Source: Sva-07 sp963793335
GTDB taxonomy: Bacteria > Actinomycetota > Acidimicrobiia > Acidimicrobiales > Ilumatobacteraceae
Length of the DNA: 64,000 nucleotides
Assembly: GCA_963793335.1 (NCBI GenBank)
Contig: CAWBZS010000012.1
Location: 1 to 64,000 of the forward strand
Direction: 5' to 3'
Shown: positions 43,178 through 53,186 of the stretch, one piece after another
Position numbering within the stretch: position 1 is the stretch's first letter
Layout: every line of letters begins with the position of its first letter
Notes under the pieces: model-generated
Database searches by the model: none
The model's input: only the letters and a program-made list of their open reading frames with translations
What the model was told of the DNA's origin: nothing
Program-made: the position numbers and the translations under genes

Positions 43178-44431
43178 TCACCGTACCGTCACTTCCGAGG
43201 TGGACACGTCCACCACCGCAACCGGACGATCGGCGCTGTCGTCGAGCGTACGCTCCAGGCGCACCAACTTCTCGATCTGCTCCGCTCCTCCGATCGCGGA
43301 ACCGAAGCGCACTTCGATCGGGCCACGGTCGCTGGACAGCACCATCACGAGGTCGCCACCGTCGGGCGTCACCAAGAGATACTGCACCCGACTGCGGATG
43401 CTCGGCGTGAGTTTCGGCACCAGTGACGCCGCCGAGGCGTACCCGACGGGGGCAACTTGCCCAGGCGCAGCATCGAGCGTTCCGACGCCGGCGAACCAGA
43501 CGAGCGCCACCGGTTCACCTTCGACGAGCGTGAGCACCCGGCCCTCGTCATCGATCACACGCGACATCCCGTCAGCACCCAGCATTGCGGCGACGGGCGT
43601 GCGTTCGACGATCTCGACGCTGGCCGCGTTCGGAAAATCGGTGCGCACACGTGCGCGATCGACCCAGGGCAACGACTCGAGGCGGTCTTCGTACGCGGTG
43701 GTGTCGACCCGTAGCACCGGCGTGCCCTCGAGGTCATCGAGAATCTCGGCCAACGCGTCCGGATCGGTGTTGACGTCCCCGGTGAGCGTGATGTCCTTGA
43801 CATCGAACAGCGACGAACCCAGCACCGCGAGGAGCCCGATGACCACCACGAGCACCGCTCCGCCCAGCGCAATCCACCAGAGGCGACGGCGACTCTCGGC
43901 ACGCTTGACGCCGATTCGGCGTTGCCGGATCCGGGGTTCGATCCCGCGAGCGTTCGCCTCCTGCGGCAGCACTGCGTCACTGCTGCCGTCGTCGTCGATG
44001 AAGACCGGCGCCGACCCGGACGAGTCTCGTTCGAGTTCCTCGTCGAGATAGGCAACGTCCGGCAGGTCGTCGAGTGCACCGATCGTGATGATGTTCGGAC
44101 CCGCGTCGGCGGCCGGCGCTTCATCGGCCACATCGTGCTGGTCGCCGTCATCATCGCCGCCCGCGAGGCCGGGCTCTGCGGCGGCACTGACGACCAGCCC
44201 CGGATCGATGGGGCGTTGGGGCTCCGGTTGCGGCGTGGGGGCGACCTCCGACTCGGACGTCTCCTCGGCGAAGGCCTTCGACAGCTCGACGAGCACCACG
44301 TCGTCGGCGACCAGATCGTGGACGAGGTCGTCACCCATCGGGATCGCCCTGACCGACTCGTTCGGCTCCGTCTCCGCTGCTTCCGGAGCGCCCTCCGACG
44401 ACGCAGCACGCTTCGCTCTCCGCCAGGCCAC
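43178..44431 (-). CDS. ftsQ: Cell division protein FtsQ
   Basis: The 417-residue bitopic protein of the divisome has a long acidic cytoplasmic region (1-180), an arginine cluster at about 167-183 and one transmembrane helix (184-206). An external POTRA domain (VKDITLTGDVNTDPDALAEI) and beta domain with AAMLGADGMSRVIDDEGRVL follow. The cytoplasmic part is several times longer than in E. coli FtsQ. It starts with GTG at 44431, one base after the murB stop. It should bridge to FtsL and FtsB-like proteins. Confidence 0.92.
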   Translation of the reverse strand: MAWRRAKRAASSEGAPEAAETEPNESVRAIPMGDDLVHDLVADDVVLVELSKAFAEETSESEVAPTPQPEPQRPIDPGLVVSAAAEPGLAGGDDDGDQHDVADEAPAADAGPNIITIGALDDLPDVAYLDEELERDSSGSAPVFIDDDGSSDAVLPQEANARGIEPRIRQRRIGVKRAESRRRLWWIALGGAVLVVVIGLLAVLGSSLFDVKDITLTGDVNTDPDALAEILDDLEGTPVLRVDTTAYEDRLESLPWVDRARVRTDFPNAASVEIVERTPVAAMLGADGMSRVIDDEGRVLTLVEGEPVALVWFAGVGTLDAAPGQVAPVGYASAASLVPKLTPSIRSRVQYLLVTPDGGDLVMVLSSDRGPIEVRFGSAIGGAEQIEKLVRLERTLDDSADRPVAVVDVSTSEVTVR

Positions 44432-44432
44432 C

Positions 44433-45434
44433 TCAGCTCGCTTCCCCGTCGTCGGCGTCGGCGAAGCCGATCAGGCGGATCTCGCTGCGCAACCGGAAGC
44501 CGCTGGCCTGCTCGACCCGCTCGCGCACCAATCCCATCAACGCCCGGACGTCCGAAGCGCAGCCGCCCTCGTCGGCCTGGATGAAGTTGGCATGCTTGTC
44601 GGACACCACGGCGCTGCCCAATCGATGCCCGCGCAGCCCGGCAGCGTCGATCAGCGCACCTGCACTCACCTCGCCGGGCACCGGATTGACGAACACCGAA
44701 CCGGCGTTCTGACCGCCAGGCTGATTGGCGCGCCGCCACGCCACGATCTCCTTGAGGGTCTGCGCAGAGCGGGCGGCGTCACCGTGTTCCAACTGCAGCA
44801 CCGCTTCCAGCACGACATGTCCAGCGGCGAGCTCGCTCGATCGGAAGCCCAGACCGAGATCGCGGACGGTGAGCGCAATGCGTTCGCTCGTCCTCAGATC
44901 GAACACCTCGACCGTCTCGAGCGTGGCGGCCATGTCGGAACCATGGCCGCCGGCATTCATCCGCACCGCACCCCCGATCGAGCCGGGCACACCAACCGCC
45001 CACTCGAAACCGGTCAACCCGGCAGCCGCGGTCTGCCGAGCGACGATCGGCAGAAGCAGGCCCGCCGATGCGGTGACGCGGGCGGAGGCGCTGTCGATCT
45101 CGAGCCGATCGTCCAACTCCACGAGGCTCACGGCAATCCCGTGGAAGCCGTCGTCCGAGACGAGCATGTTCGAGCCGCGACCGAGCGCCAACACCGGAAG
45201 CCCCGACTGCCGTGCAGCCTCGGAGACCGCGTGCAGTTGCTCCCAGTCGGTGACCTTCACGAACAGGGAGGCGGCACCACCGACTCGGTAGGTCGTCATC
45301 GGCCCGATCGGAACCGAGCGTTGCGCGAGTCCACCGAGCGCCCGTGCCGCCACGTCGATTGCATTGCCAGCGGTCGCGGATCCGGTGTCGCGCGCAGACG
45401 CACCGGTGGTGGAGGGGTCAGCGTCGACGGGCAT
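44433..45434 (-). CDS. murB: UDP-N-acetylenolpyruvoylglucosamine reductase MurB
   Basis: The 333-residue flavoenzyme reduces UDP-GlcNAc-enolpyruvate to UDP-MurNAc with NADPH. FAD-binding pieces are MTTYRVGGAASLFVKV, LALGRGSNMLVSD and EWAVGVPGSIGGAVRMNAG. The catalytic region NAGSVFVNPVPGE carries Ser. LRGHRLGSAVVSDKHANFIQ marks a type I-like end. The first 35 residues are Ala/Thr-rich and not conserved. Its start overlaps murC by 17 bases. Confidence 0.95.
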   Translation of the reverse strand: MPVDADPSTTGASARDTGSATAGNAIDVAARALGGLAQRSVPIGPMTTYRVGGAASLFVKVTDWEQLHAVSEAARQSGLPVLALGRGSNMLVSDDGFHGIAVSLVELDDRLEIDSASARVTASAGLLLPIVARQTAAAGLTGFEWAVGVPGSIGGAVRMNAGGHGSDMAATLETVEVFDLRTSERIALTVRDLGLGFRSSELAAGHVVLEAVLQLEHGDAARSAQTLKEIVAWRRANQPGGQNAGSVFVNPVPGEVSAGALIDAAGLRGHRLGSAVVSDKHANFIQADEGGCASDVRALMGLVRERVEQASGFRLRSEIRLIGFADADDGEAS

Positions 45435-46944
45435 CGATCACCTCCGTCGGCAGGGTGGCGATGTCGCCGCATCCCATCGAGATGCAGACGTCACCAGTTC
45501 GCGCTTCGGCGGCGACGAACGAGATCACGTCCTCGCGCTTGGGCAGCCACACCACGCGGCGATCCGGGTCGGCTTCGGTCACCGCATTGACGATGAGCTT
45601 GCCGGTCACCCCCGGGATGGGCACGGTACCGGACGCGTAGATGTCGGTGAGCACCACCAGATCGGCACCGGTGAAGGCGGTGGCGTATTCGCTCCACATT
45701 TCGGCAATGCGGTGATAGCGGTTCGGTTGGAACACGGCGATCACCCGTTGCCAACCATCGCCGCTGTCGCGAGCTGCCGCGATCACGGCCTCGATCTCCG
45801 AGGGCAGATGGGCGTAGTCGTCGACGAATGTTGCCCCGCCGTCGGTGCCACGGACGTCGAAGCGCCTCGCCACCCCACCGAATCGGGCGAGCGCGGCAGC
45901 GACGTGGTCGAACGAGACCCCGATCTCGAGGGCGATCGCCGCGGCGCCGGTGGCGTTGACGACATTGTGCATCCCGCGCATCGGCAGGACGATTTCGCCG
46001 AGTCGCACCGAACGTGACGCCGAATCGTCGCCATCGCCGGCTCGCCGCTCCAGACCGAAGCGGAACGATCCGCTCGATGCGACGACGTCGACGGCGCGCA
46101 CGTCACAGCGCTGGCTCAAGCCATAGGTGAGCGCTCCGTGGCGAACAGCCAGGTCGAACGCGATCGGATCGTCGCCACACACCACCTTCGGCCCATCGAT
46201 CTGCGCGAGATAGTCGTCGAATCCGGCGACGACAGCCTCGAATGAGCCGTAGTGATCGAGGTGGTCCGCCTCGATGTTGGTGAGGATGGTGCCGTACAGC
46301 GGCAATTCGAGATGGGTGCCGTCGCTCTCGTCGGCCTCGACGACGAGCCAGTCGCCGTTGGTCCACTGCGCCCCGGTTCCGACATCGGTGACGTCACCGC
46401 CGACCACGAAACTCGGGCGCAATCCGGCCTCGGCGAGAATCATCATCAGCATCGAGGTCGTGGTGGTCTTGCCGTGCGTTCCTGCGACCGCCAACGACTT
46501 TGCTCGAGCACAGATCGACGCCAGCATGCCGGCCCTGCTGAGCACCTGGACGCGCTGGGCTCGCGCCTCGTCGAGCTCGATGTTGTGCGATGGGATCGCC
46601 GACGACGCAGTCACCGCATCGACCCGATGCACGAGCGCTCGATCGTGGCCGATGTGCACGTCGACGGGGGCGGCCCTGACCCGTTCGAGCACCGGGGCTT
46701 CGATCAAGTCGGATCCCGAGACGGCATGGCCCATCTCGGCGAGCGCGATCGCCACGGCGCTCATGCCCGGACCCCCCACGCCGACGACGTGGAGGCGGTG
46801 TGGAACGGAGAGGTCGAGGGGTGCCGATGGCTGCGCACGTTCCGGCACGGCGCGAGCAGCAAGGCTGGCGCGCGCGGCGTCGGCTCCGTGTCGTCGCTGG
46901 GTGTCGGGTGCAGTGGAGGAGAACGTGGACGTCACAACGGTCAA
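45418..46944 (-). CDS. murC: UDP-N-acetylmuramate--L-alanine ligase MurC
   Basis: The 508-residue Mur ligase adds L-Ala to UDP-MurNAc. The nucleotide P-loop is AVAGTHGKTTTTSMLM, the UMP-binding N-domain starts LHVVGVGGPGMSAVAIALAE, and FVDDYAHLPSEIEAVI is the C-domain signature. Starting at TTG 46944 (TTGA overlap with the murG stop) there is a 45-residue Ala/Ser-rich N-terminal extension. GTG 46935 is an alternative start. Confidence 0.94.
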   Translation of the reverse strand: MTVVTSTFSSTAPDTQRRHGADAARASLAARAVPERAQPSAPLDLSVPHRLHVVGVGGPGMSAVAIALAEMGHAVSGSDLIEAPVLERVRAAPVDVHIGHDRALVHRVDAVTASSAIPSHNIELDEARAQRVQVLSRAGMLASICARAKSLAVAGTHGKTTTTSMLMMILAEAGLRPSFVVGGDVTDVGTGAQWTNGDWLVVEADESDGTHLELPLYGTILTNIEADHLDHYGSFEAVVAGFDDYLAQIDGPKVVCGDDPIAFDLAVRHGALTYGLSQRCDVRAVDVVASSGSFRFGLERRAGDGDDSASRSVRLGEIVLPMRGMHNVVNATGAAAIALEIGVSFDHVAAALARFGGVARRFDVRGTDGGATFVDDYAHLPSEIEAVIAAARDSGDGWQRVIAVFQPNRYHRIAEMWSEYATAFTGADLVVLTDIYASGTVPIPGVTGKLIVNAVTEADPDRRVVWLPKREDVISFVAAEARTGDVCISMGCGDIATLPTEVIDARRR

Positions 46945-48050
46945 GATGCTAGAGCGATGCGGTCGATCAATCGGGCCAGGGCCCCAGATCGGTGCACCGC
47001 TCCCCTCGCTCGGGCCGCCTCGCTGAGCGCAGCGCGGCTCGGCGCATCACCGCGCAGCGCATCGATGTCGTCGGCCAGATGCGACAGCCGATCTTCGGAC
47101 AGCATCACTGCGCCACCCACCTCGGAGAGCCACGACACGTTGTCGGTCTGGTGATCGTCGGCCGATGCCGCCCACGGGACGAGGATCGCAGGGGTCCCCG
47201 TCACCGCCACTTCGTGCACGGTGCTTGCGCCACCGCGCCCGATCAGCAGATCGCAGGCGTTGTACACCGCAGCCATGTCGCTGTCGTACGCGACCACCTG
47301 ATGCAACACGCCCGCATCGCCGGCAGTCGTCACCGGTTCGATCGCGCCGACGAATCGCTCTCCTGCGATCTGACGAACCGCGAGTGTGTCGTCGTCGACA
47401 TGGGCCCGCACGTACGTTGCGATCGCCTCGTTGAGCACCCCGGAGCCGAGCGAGCCACCCATCACCACGATCAGAAATCGATCCTCGGGAACTCCGAGTG
47501 CGACTCTGGCGGCACTGCGGGCCGCAGGCGACCGATCGACGGCCAACACCGACCGTCGCACCGGAGCGCCGGTCAGCTCGGCGCGTGGCAGCGACGAACG
47601 CTCGAACGACACTGCACACGCCGCTGCGTTGCGGGCCGCCAGCCGACTCGCCCTGCCAGGCGTGCGGTCGTACGACACCACCACGACAGGGATGCCGAGC
47701 CGACGCGCCGCGAACACCGATGGCATGCTCGCATACCCACCGACGGAGACGACCACCTTCGGGTTCCACTCCCGCAGCAACGCAGTCGCCCGTCTGCTGC
47801 TTCGGATCATCTTCGGGACGAAGCCGAGGTTCGCTCGAGTGATCCGTCGTTGCGCGCCGACCACGTCGAGAAACGTCGCCGGGTACGGCGTCGGCGGCAG
47901 CAGACGCGTCTCGACCCCCCGCTCCGCACCCACGTAGCGGATGCTCGATGGGTCGTGGCCCGCATCGACGAGCGCATCGGCAACCGCCAGCGCGGGAAGC
48001 ACATGACCCGATGTGCCACCGCCGGTCACGACTGCGAACGTGTCGGTCAT
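46941..48050 (-). CDS. murG: MurG, lipid II-forming N-acetylglucosaminyltransferase
   Basis: The 369-residue GT28 enzyme transfers GlcNAc to lipid I at the inner membrane face. It has VVTGGGTSGHVLPALAVAD at the N-terminus and VVVSVGGYASMPSVFAARR in the middle. The donor site is LLIGRGGASTVHEVAVTGTP. ATG 48050 overlaps the ftsW stop as ATGA. It is coupled at both ends (ftsW before, murC after). Confidence 0.95.
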   Translation of the reverse strand: MTDTFAVVTGGGTSGHVLPALAVADALVDAGHDPSSIRYVGAERGVETRLLPPTPYPATFLDVVGAQRRITRANLGFVPKMIRSSRRATALLREWNPKVVVSVGGYASMPSVFAARRLGIPVVVVSYDRTPGRASRLAARNAAACAVSFERSSLPRAELTGAPVRRSVLAVDRSPAARSAARVALGVPEDRFLIVVMGGSLGSGVLNEAIATYVRAHVDDDTLAVRQIAGERFVGAIEPVTTAGDAGVLHQVVAYDSDMAAVYNACDLLIGRGGASTVHEVAVTGTPAILVPWAASADDHQTDNVSWLSEVGGAVMLSEDRLSHLADDIDALRGDAPSRAALSEAARARGAVHRSGALARLIDRIALAS

Positions 48051-49330
48051 TGCGAGTTGATTCGCCGCGCCACACTGAGCAACAGCCCGGCCGCAGTCAT
48101 CGAGACGAACAGGGAACTGCCACCTGCGGAGAAGAACGGCAGGGTCAAGCCGGTCACCGGCATGAGCCCCGTGACGCCACCGATGTTGACGATCGTCTGT
48201 ACTCCGAACCACGTCGCGATGCCACCGGCCAGCAGCATCCCGAAGCGGTCTGGGGCCGCAATGGCGGTCTGTACGCCGAGGCCGACCAGCAGCACGAATC
48301 CACCGATGACGGCGAGCGCACCGATGAAACCGAGTTCGTCGGCGACCACCGCGAAGATGAAGTCACTGTGCGCATACGGCAGGTAGCCGAGCTTGCCGTT
48401 GCTGCCGCCGATCCCGGACCCGGTGAGGCCGCCCGACGCCATGCTCAAGAACCCCTGGTAGGTCTGATAGGCCAGGTGATCCTTCTCCTCGGCGACGTTC
48501 ATGAACGCCGTGAAGCGGTCGAGTCTGCGGGGGCTCGACACCACGAACAGCAGCCCGACCGCCGCTGCCGAGAGTCCCATCAGCGACAGCGGGACGAAGG
48601 GCACACCAGCGATCCAGGCAACACCGAAGACGATGGCGCCGAGCACCACCGCCGAGCCCAGGTCACCCTGCGCAAGGCACAATCCGGCGCCGACGATGCC
48701 GATCGACGCGAGCGGGAGATACGTCCCAGGTCGATAGGAATGTGCTTCACGTCGCCGGGTCAGCAGGTCCGCTGCCAGGATCACGACGACGATCTTCGCG
48801 AACTCGGAGGGTTGCACGCTGAGTGGCCCGAGCAGCACCCACGAGCGAGCGCCGTTGACGCTTGCGCCGAGACCCGGGGCGAAGGGCAGTGCCATCGCGG
48901 CGACGCCGAGGACCCCCAGCGGGATCACCAGACGGCGCCACGCGCGATACGACACCCTGGCCATCAACACCAGCGACACCAGGCCGAGACATGCCCAGAT
49001 CGCCTGCTTGGCGAACACCCGGTACGGGGAGTGGCCGAGATTGGCTTCGGTGACCGCGGAGGCCGACAGCACCATGACCAAGCCGAGGGTGACCAGCACC
49101 CCGACGACGCCGGCGATCGCATAGAACGTTCCCGGTGGTGGTCCCAGCACCTCGACAGGGTCGACCACGCCGGCCGCCCGCCGGCTCCGCCTACTCGACC
49201 GACGCGACCGAGCAGTGCCTCGCCGCTCCCCTCGCGGAGCACGGGAGGTGCGCTGTGGGGGGACTGATCCCCCGTGCAGCCGGTCGAGGGCGGCGCGTCG
49301 ACGATCCTCGATGCTGATGGTGCTGGTCAT
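48047..49330 (-). CDS. ftsW: SEDS glycosyltransferase FtsW
   Basis: The 427-residue, about ten-helix SEDS protein polymerises septal peptidoglycan from lipid II with its class B partner FtsI. An Arg-rich cytoplasmic N-terminus of about 70 residues precedes the first helix. SEDS hallmarks are ARSWVLLGPLSVQPSEFAKI, LAQGDLGSAVVLGAIVF, AHSDFIFAVVADELGFIG and GLTLPFFSAGGSSLF. The start at ATG 49330 overlaps the murD stop (ATGA). Confidence 0.95.
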   Translation of the reverse strand: MTSTISIEDRRRAALDRLHGGSVPPQRTSRAPRGERRGTARSRRSSRRSRRAAGVVDPVEVLGPPPGTFYAIAGVVGVLVTLGLVMVLSASAVTEANLGHSPYRVFAKQAIWACLGLVSLVLMARVSYRAWRRLVIPLGVLGVAAMALPFAPGLGASVNGARSWVLLGPLSVQPSEFAKIVVVILAADLLTRRREAHSYRPGTYLPLASIGIVGAGLCLAQGDLGSAVVLGAIVFGVAWIAGVPFVPLSLMGLSAAAVGLLFVVSSPRRLDRFTAFMNVAEEKDHLAYQTYQGFLSMASGGLTGSGIGGSNGKLGYLPYAHSDFIFAVVADELGFIGALAVIGGFVLLVGLGVQTAIAAPDRFGMLLAGGIATWFGVQTIVNIGGVTGLMPVTGLTLPFFSAGGSSLFVSMTAAGLLLSVARRINSQ

Positions 49331-50670
49331 CGGGGGGCTCCCTGGTGATGGTGTTCGTGGACGAGTGTTCGAAAATGGTCGCCGCGCGCTTCGAATCCCG
49401 AGTACTGGTCGAAACTCGCGCACCCAGGCGACAGCAGCACGGTGCTTCCGCGGGCTGCGACCTCGCCGGCTCGGCGGACCGCCGCGTCGAGGTCACCGAC
49501 GACCTCGACGACCGGCACCGAGGCGAATGCATCGGCGACAGCTCCGGCCGTGTCGCCGATCGCCAGCACGACGTCGACGCCGTCGACATCGGCGGCCATC
49601 GTGTCGAGGTCCACACCCTTGTCGTAGCCACCTGCGATGAGCACCAGCCGATCGAACGAACGGATCGCCGCGGATGCCGCGTGCGGTGTGGTCGCCTTCG
49701 AGTCGTTGTACCAGGCAACATCATCCCAGGTCCCGAGATGCTCGAGGCGATGCGCAGGGCCCTCGAACGTGGCGAGCGCCGCAGAGACGGCGTCGCTCCC
49801 CGCGAGGCCGGTCTCGATCACCAACGCCGACGCCGCAAGTGCATTGGTCAGGTCATGGGGCAGACGCCGACGCATCGACTCGACGCGGCACAGCGGTCCG
49901 CCAGGCCCCACGAGGGCGCCGTCGGCGACCCGATAGTCAGCGTCCGGCGTCCCGAAGGTCACGTGGCGTCCTGGTGCCGAACGCAGGCGGCGCTCCACCG
50001 CCGCGTCGGCAGCGAACCCGACCGCCACGTCGTCCGGACGCTGGTGTGCCCAGATCCTCGACTTCGCCGCCTCGTAGCTCCCCATGTCCCGGTGCCAATT
50101 GAGGTGGTCCGGAGCGAGGTTCAGCCAGGCTGCCCCGTCGGCACGGAACGACGGCGTCCACGCCAGGCGAAAGCTGGTTGCTTCCACCACCAACACATCG
50201 AGATCCATCGAGATCGCGTCGACGAGTGGCGTCTCGGTGTTGCCGGCGTCCACCGTTCGCTTGCCTGCCGCGCGAATCATCGCAACCGTCAGCAGCGTCG
50301 TGGTGGTCTTTCCATCGGTTCCGGTGATCGCGAGCATCGGGCGAGCGCCGCCATCACGATGCTGTTCCCAACGGTATGCGAGCTCGATCTCCGACACCAG
50401 TTCCACATCGTTCGCCTGCGCCGAGCGCACGACCCGATGATGCTCGGGAACACCTGGCGACGGGCTGACCATCGCGCAGGATCGAACCAGCGCATCGAGC
50501 GCCCGCCCGTCCGGCCGTTCGATGATCTCGACGTCGAGTTCCTCGGCGCGCCGGCGACGATCGTCGGTGACCGTGTCGTCGGCGACCACCACCTCGTGCC
50601 CGTGCTTCGCCAGCGCGCGCACGGTCGACTCCCCGGCCACCGCCAGGCCGTACACCAGCACGCGGCTCAC
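49327..50670 (-). CDS. murD: UDP-N-acetylmuramoyl-L-alanine--D-glutamate ligase MurD
   Basis: The 447-residue ligase adds D-Glu. The N-domain reads SRVLVYGLAVAGESTVRALA, the P-loop is LAITGTDGKTTTTLLTV (Asp where many have Asn), and the C-domain has WYNDSKATTPHAASAAIRSF and LIAGGYDKGVDL, MurD signatures. The GTG start at 50670 overlaps mraY (GTGA). I excluded that this is the missing MurF, because these C-domain motifs are MurD-specific. Confidence 0.95.
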   Translation of the reverse strand: MSRVLVYGLAVAGESTVRALAKHGHEVVVADDTVTDDRRRRAEELDVEIIERPDGRALDALVRSCAMVSPSPGVPEHHRVVRSAQANDVELVSEIELAYRWEQHRDGGARPMLAITGTDGKTTTTLLTVAMIRAAGKRTVDAGNTETPLVDAISMDLDVLVVEATSFRLAWTPSFRADGAAWLNLAPDHLNWHRDMGSYEAAKSRIWAHQRPDDVAVGFAADAAVERRLRSAPGRHVTFGTPDADYRVADGALVGPGGPLCRVESMRRRLPHDLTNALAASALVIETGLAGSDAVSAALATFEGPAHRLEHLGTWDDVAWYNDSKATTPHAASAAIRSFDRLVLIAGGYDKGVDLDTMAADVDGVDVVLAIGDTAGAVADAFASVPVVEVVGDLDAAVRRAGEVAARGSTVLLSPGCASFDQYSGFEARGDHFRTLVHEHHHQGAPR

Positions 50671-51719
50671 GGCAGACCCGCAGCCACGTCGGTGAAGTCG
50701 GCGATGAAGATCGCCAACGCAATGGCCACGGAGATCGCGGAGATCAGCCAGAAACGGATGGTCACCGTGGTCTCGGGCCAACCGATCAGTTCGAAGTGAT
50801 GGTGAATCGGTGACATGCGGAACAACCGCTTGCGGCGCCCTGTCGCCTTGAACACACCCATCTGGATGGCAACCGATCCGGCTTCCATCACGTTGATCGC
50901 GCAGATCAGCACCAGCAGCAGGGTGGTGTTGAGCGTGAGGGCACAAAACGCCAGTGCGGCGCCGATCGCAAGGGCCCCCACGTCACCCATGAAGATCCGC
51001 GCCGGCGCGGCGTTCCACCACAGGAAGCCGAGACAGCCGCCCGCGAACGCTGCGGCGAACACGCCCATGTCGAGCGGGTTGACCACCGTGCTGTAGATCT
51101 CCGGGTTGCGGAACGCCCAGTAGGCGATGATCGTGAAGGCACCGAATCCCATCAAGGCCGACCCGGCAGCGAGGCCATCGAGACCGTCGGTGACGTTGAC
51201 CGCGTTGGTGGTGGCCCAGATGATCATCCCGGCCCACAGCACCCAGACCACGGTGGGCACCTCGAGGCCGACATCACCTCGCGTGATCGAAATGGTCTCG
51301 GAGATCCCGGTGCCGACGACGAGCCACCAGCCCAGCAGCACGCTCATCGCCATCGTGATGTAGTTCTTCTGCTTCCAGAAGATCCCTCGGTTGTGGCGGC
51401 GCCGCACCTTCAAGAAGTCGTCGAGGAATCCCATCAGCGCCATCAGCAGCACCCCGACCCAAACGATCATCGTCTGGTCGGAGAACGCCAAGCCTCGCCG
51501 GAGGTGCGCCACGAGCCAGCCGATCAGTGCGGCGCCGACGATGGCCAGCCCACCCATCGTGGGGGTCCCCTGCTTCACCATGTGGTGCTCGGGCCCGTGG
51601 TCCTCCTTGCCGAGGATCGGTTGTCCGTGGCCGCTGCGGCGAAAGAAGACGATCAGCCAGCGGGTGCCGAAGAGCGAGACGAACATGGCGCTTCCGCCGG
51701 CGAGCATGATGGCGATCAC
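50667..51719 (-). CDS. mraY: Phospho-MurNAc-pentapeptide transferase MraY
   Basis: The 350-residue, ten-helix membrane enzyme transfers phospho-MurNAc-pentapeptide to undecaprenyl phosphate (lipid I). Catalytic loops are GTPTMGGLAIV, NAVNVTDGLDGLAAGSALMG and the His-rich MSPIHHHFELIGWPE. DVGALAIGAALAF follows FMG. The GTG start overlaps the murE stop (GTGA). In most bacteria murF lies between murE and mraY; here the two genes overlap directly. Confidence 0.96.
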   Translation of the reverse strand: MIAIMLAGGSAMFVSLFGTRWLIVFFRRSGHGQPILGKEDHGPEHHMVKQGTPTMGGLAIVGAALIGWLVAHLRRGLAFSDQTMIVWVGVLLMALMGFLDDFLKVRRRHNRGIFWKQKNYITMAMSVLLGWWLVVGTGISETISITRGDVGLEVPTVVWVLWAGMIIWATTNAVNVTDGLDGLAAGSALMGFGAFTIIAYWAFRNPEIYSTVVNPLDMGVFAAAFAGGCLGFLWWNAAPARIFMGDVGALAIGAALAFCALTLNTTLLLVLICAINVMEAGSVAIQMGVFKATGRRKRLFRMSPIHHHFELIGWPETTVTIRFWLISAISVAIALAIFIADFTDVAAGLP

Positions 51720-53182
51720 GGGTGCGCCTCCAGCGCGGTCGCCGCGACGGAGCGGTCGTCGAATTCGAACACGTCGTCACCGATCTCCTGGATTCGTTCA
51801 TGGCCCTTGCCCGCGATCACCACGACATCGCCCGCCTGCGCCGATGCAATCGCATCGACGATCGCCATTCGACGGTCGATCACCGCATCCACGCAGTCAC
51901 GATCGGACGATGCGATTCCGGCGAGGATCTCGTCGATGATCGCTGCCGGGTCCTCATGTCGCGGATTGTCTGAGGTGACGACGACACGATCGGCGTACCG
52001 TGCGGCCACCGCACCCATCTCCGGCCGTTTGGCCCGGTCGCGCTGTCCTCCGCAACCGAACACAGCAACCAGGGCTCCGCCCGGACCGACCTGATGGCGT
52101 GCCGATTCGAGCACGCTGGCCAGACCGTCGGGTGTATGCGCGTAGTCGACCACCACGGTCACGTTCCGCTTGCGTGCCGCGTCGTGGTCGATCACCTCGA
52201 ACCGGCCCGGGACGGTTTCGAGCTGCCCGAGGCCGCGTACGGCAACATCTTCGGAGATGCCCAGCTCGACCGCAGTGGTCAACGCTGCGAGTGAATTCGA
52301 CACGTTGAAGTCGCCACCGATCGGCACATCCACGTGGTGCCCTCGCCACCGATAGCGATGCGAGGCCGACTCGATTTCGAGGTCGCTGAGTTCATCGACC
52401 GAGTACGAGACGACTCGGATGTCGTCACCAGAGGCGTCGACGATCAGTCGTCCGTATCGGTCGTCCGCATTCACGATGGCAAGCGGAGCAAATGCGGCAT
52501 CGAAGAGTCGGGCCTTGGCCCGGAAGTACTCCTCATGCGACCCGTGGAGGTCGAGGTGGTCGTGGCCGAGATTGGTGAACACCACTGCATCGAACTCGGT
52601 TCCGTCGACGCGATGCAACGCCAGGGCGTGCGACGACACCTCCAAGACTGCGGCGCGGCGCCCCGCATCTGCGAACGATCGGAGGGTGCGCTGCAGCTCC
52701 GTTGCCTCGGGCGTGGTGCGCGGTCCGTGGAGCGTGCCGACCACACCACAGGACAGACCAGCGGTCTCGAAGATTGCCGTCAGCATCGCAGCCGTGGTCG
52801 TCTTGCCATTCGTTCCCGTGATGCCGACCGTGGTGAGCTCGCGGCTGGGATGCCCGGCCACGGCGGCGGCGATCGGACCGGCGCGGAGTCTGGTGTCATC
52901 CACCACGATCTGGGCGACATCGCCGACCTCGTCGAGTTCGTGGTCGACCAACAGCGCGACGGCTCCGGCCTCGACAGCGGATCGAGCGAAATCGTGTCCG
53001 TCGAAGGTGTCCCCTCGGAGGCACACGTACAGCGACCCTGCGACGACAGCACGCGAGTCGTGGACGGCGGAACCGATGTCGATGCCGGCCCCGATGATCT
53101 CGTCGAGGCCCGCGAGCCCGTCGACGCCCGAAGCCGTGGGGGCTGGACGCGCCGTCGCAGATCCGGTGTGATCGTTCGTCAT
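51716..53182 (-). CDS. murE: UDP-MurNAc-tripeptide synthetase MurE (meso-DAP type)
   Basis: The ligase adds the third amino acid to UDP-MurNAc-L-Ala-D-Glu. The P-loop is GITGTNGKTTTAAML, the carbamylated lysine is in SHEEYFRAKARLFD, and VVDYAHTPDGLASVLESA follows. The C-domain has TSDNPRHEDP, the DNPR motif for meso-diaminopimelate. From ATG 53182 it has 488 residues; ATG 53197 would overlap ftsI by 11 bases. I prefer 53182 for an AGGA about 8 bases upstream. Confidence 0.94.
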   Translation of the reverse strand: MTNDHTGSATARPAPTASGVDGLAGLDEIIGAGIDIGSAVHDSRAVVAGSLYVCLRGDTFDGHDFARSAVEAGAVALLVDHELDEVGDVAQIVVDDTRLRAGPIAAAVAGHPSRELTTVGITGTNGKTTTAAMLTAIFETAGLSCGVVGTLHGPRTTPEATELQRTLRSFADAGRRAAVLEVSSHALALHRVDGTEFDAVVFTNLGHDHLDLHGSHEEYFRAKARLFDAAFAPLAIVNADDRYGRLIVDASGDDIRVVSYSVDELSDLEIESASHRYRWRGHHVDVPIGGDFNVSNSLAALTTAVELGISEDVAVRGLGQLETVPGRFEVIDHDAARKRNVTVVVDYAHTPDGLASVLESARHQVGPGGALVAVFGCGGQRDRAKRPEMGAVAARYADRVVVTSDNPRHEDPAAIIDEILAGIASSDRDCVDAVIDRRMAIVDAIASAQAGDVVVIAGKGHERIQEIGDDVFEFDDRSVAATALEAHP

Positions 53183-53186
53183 GTGA

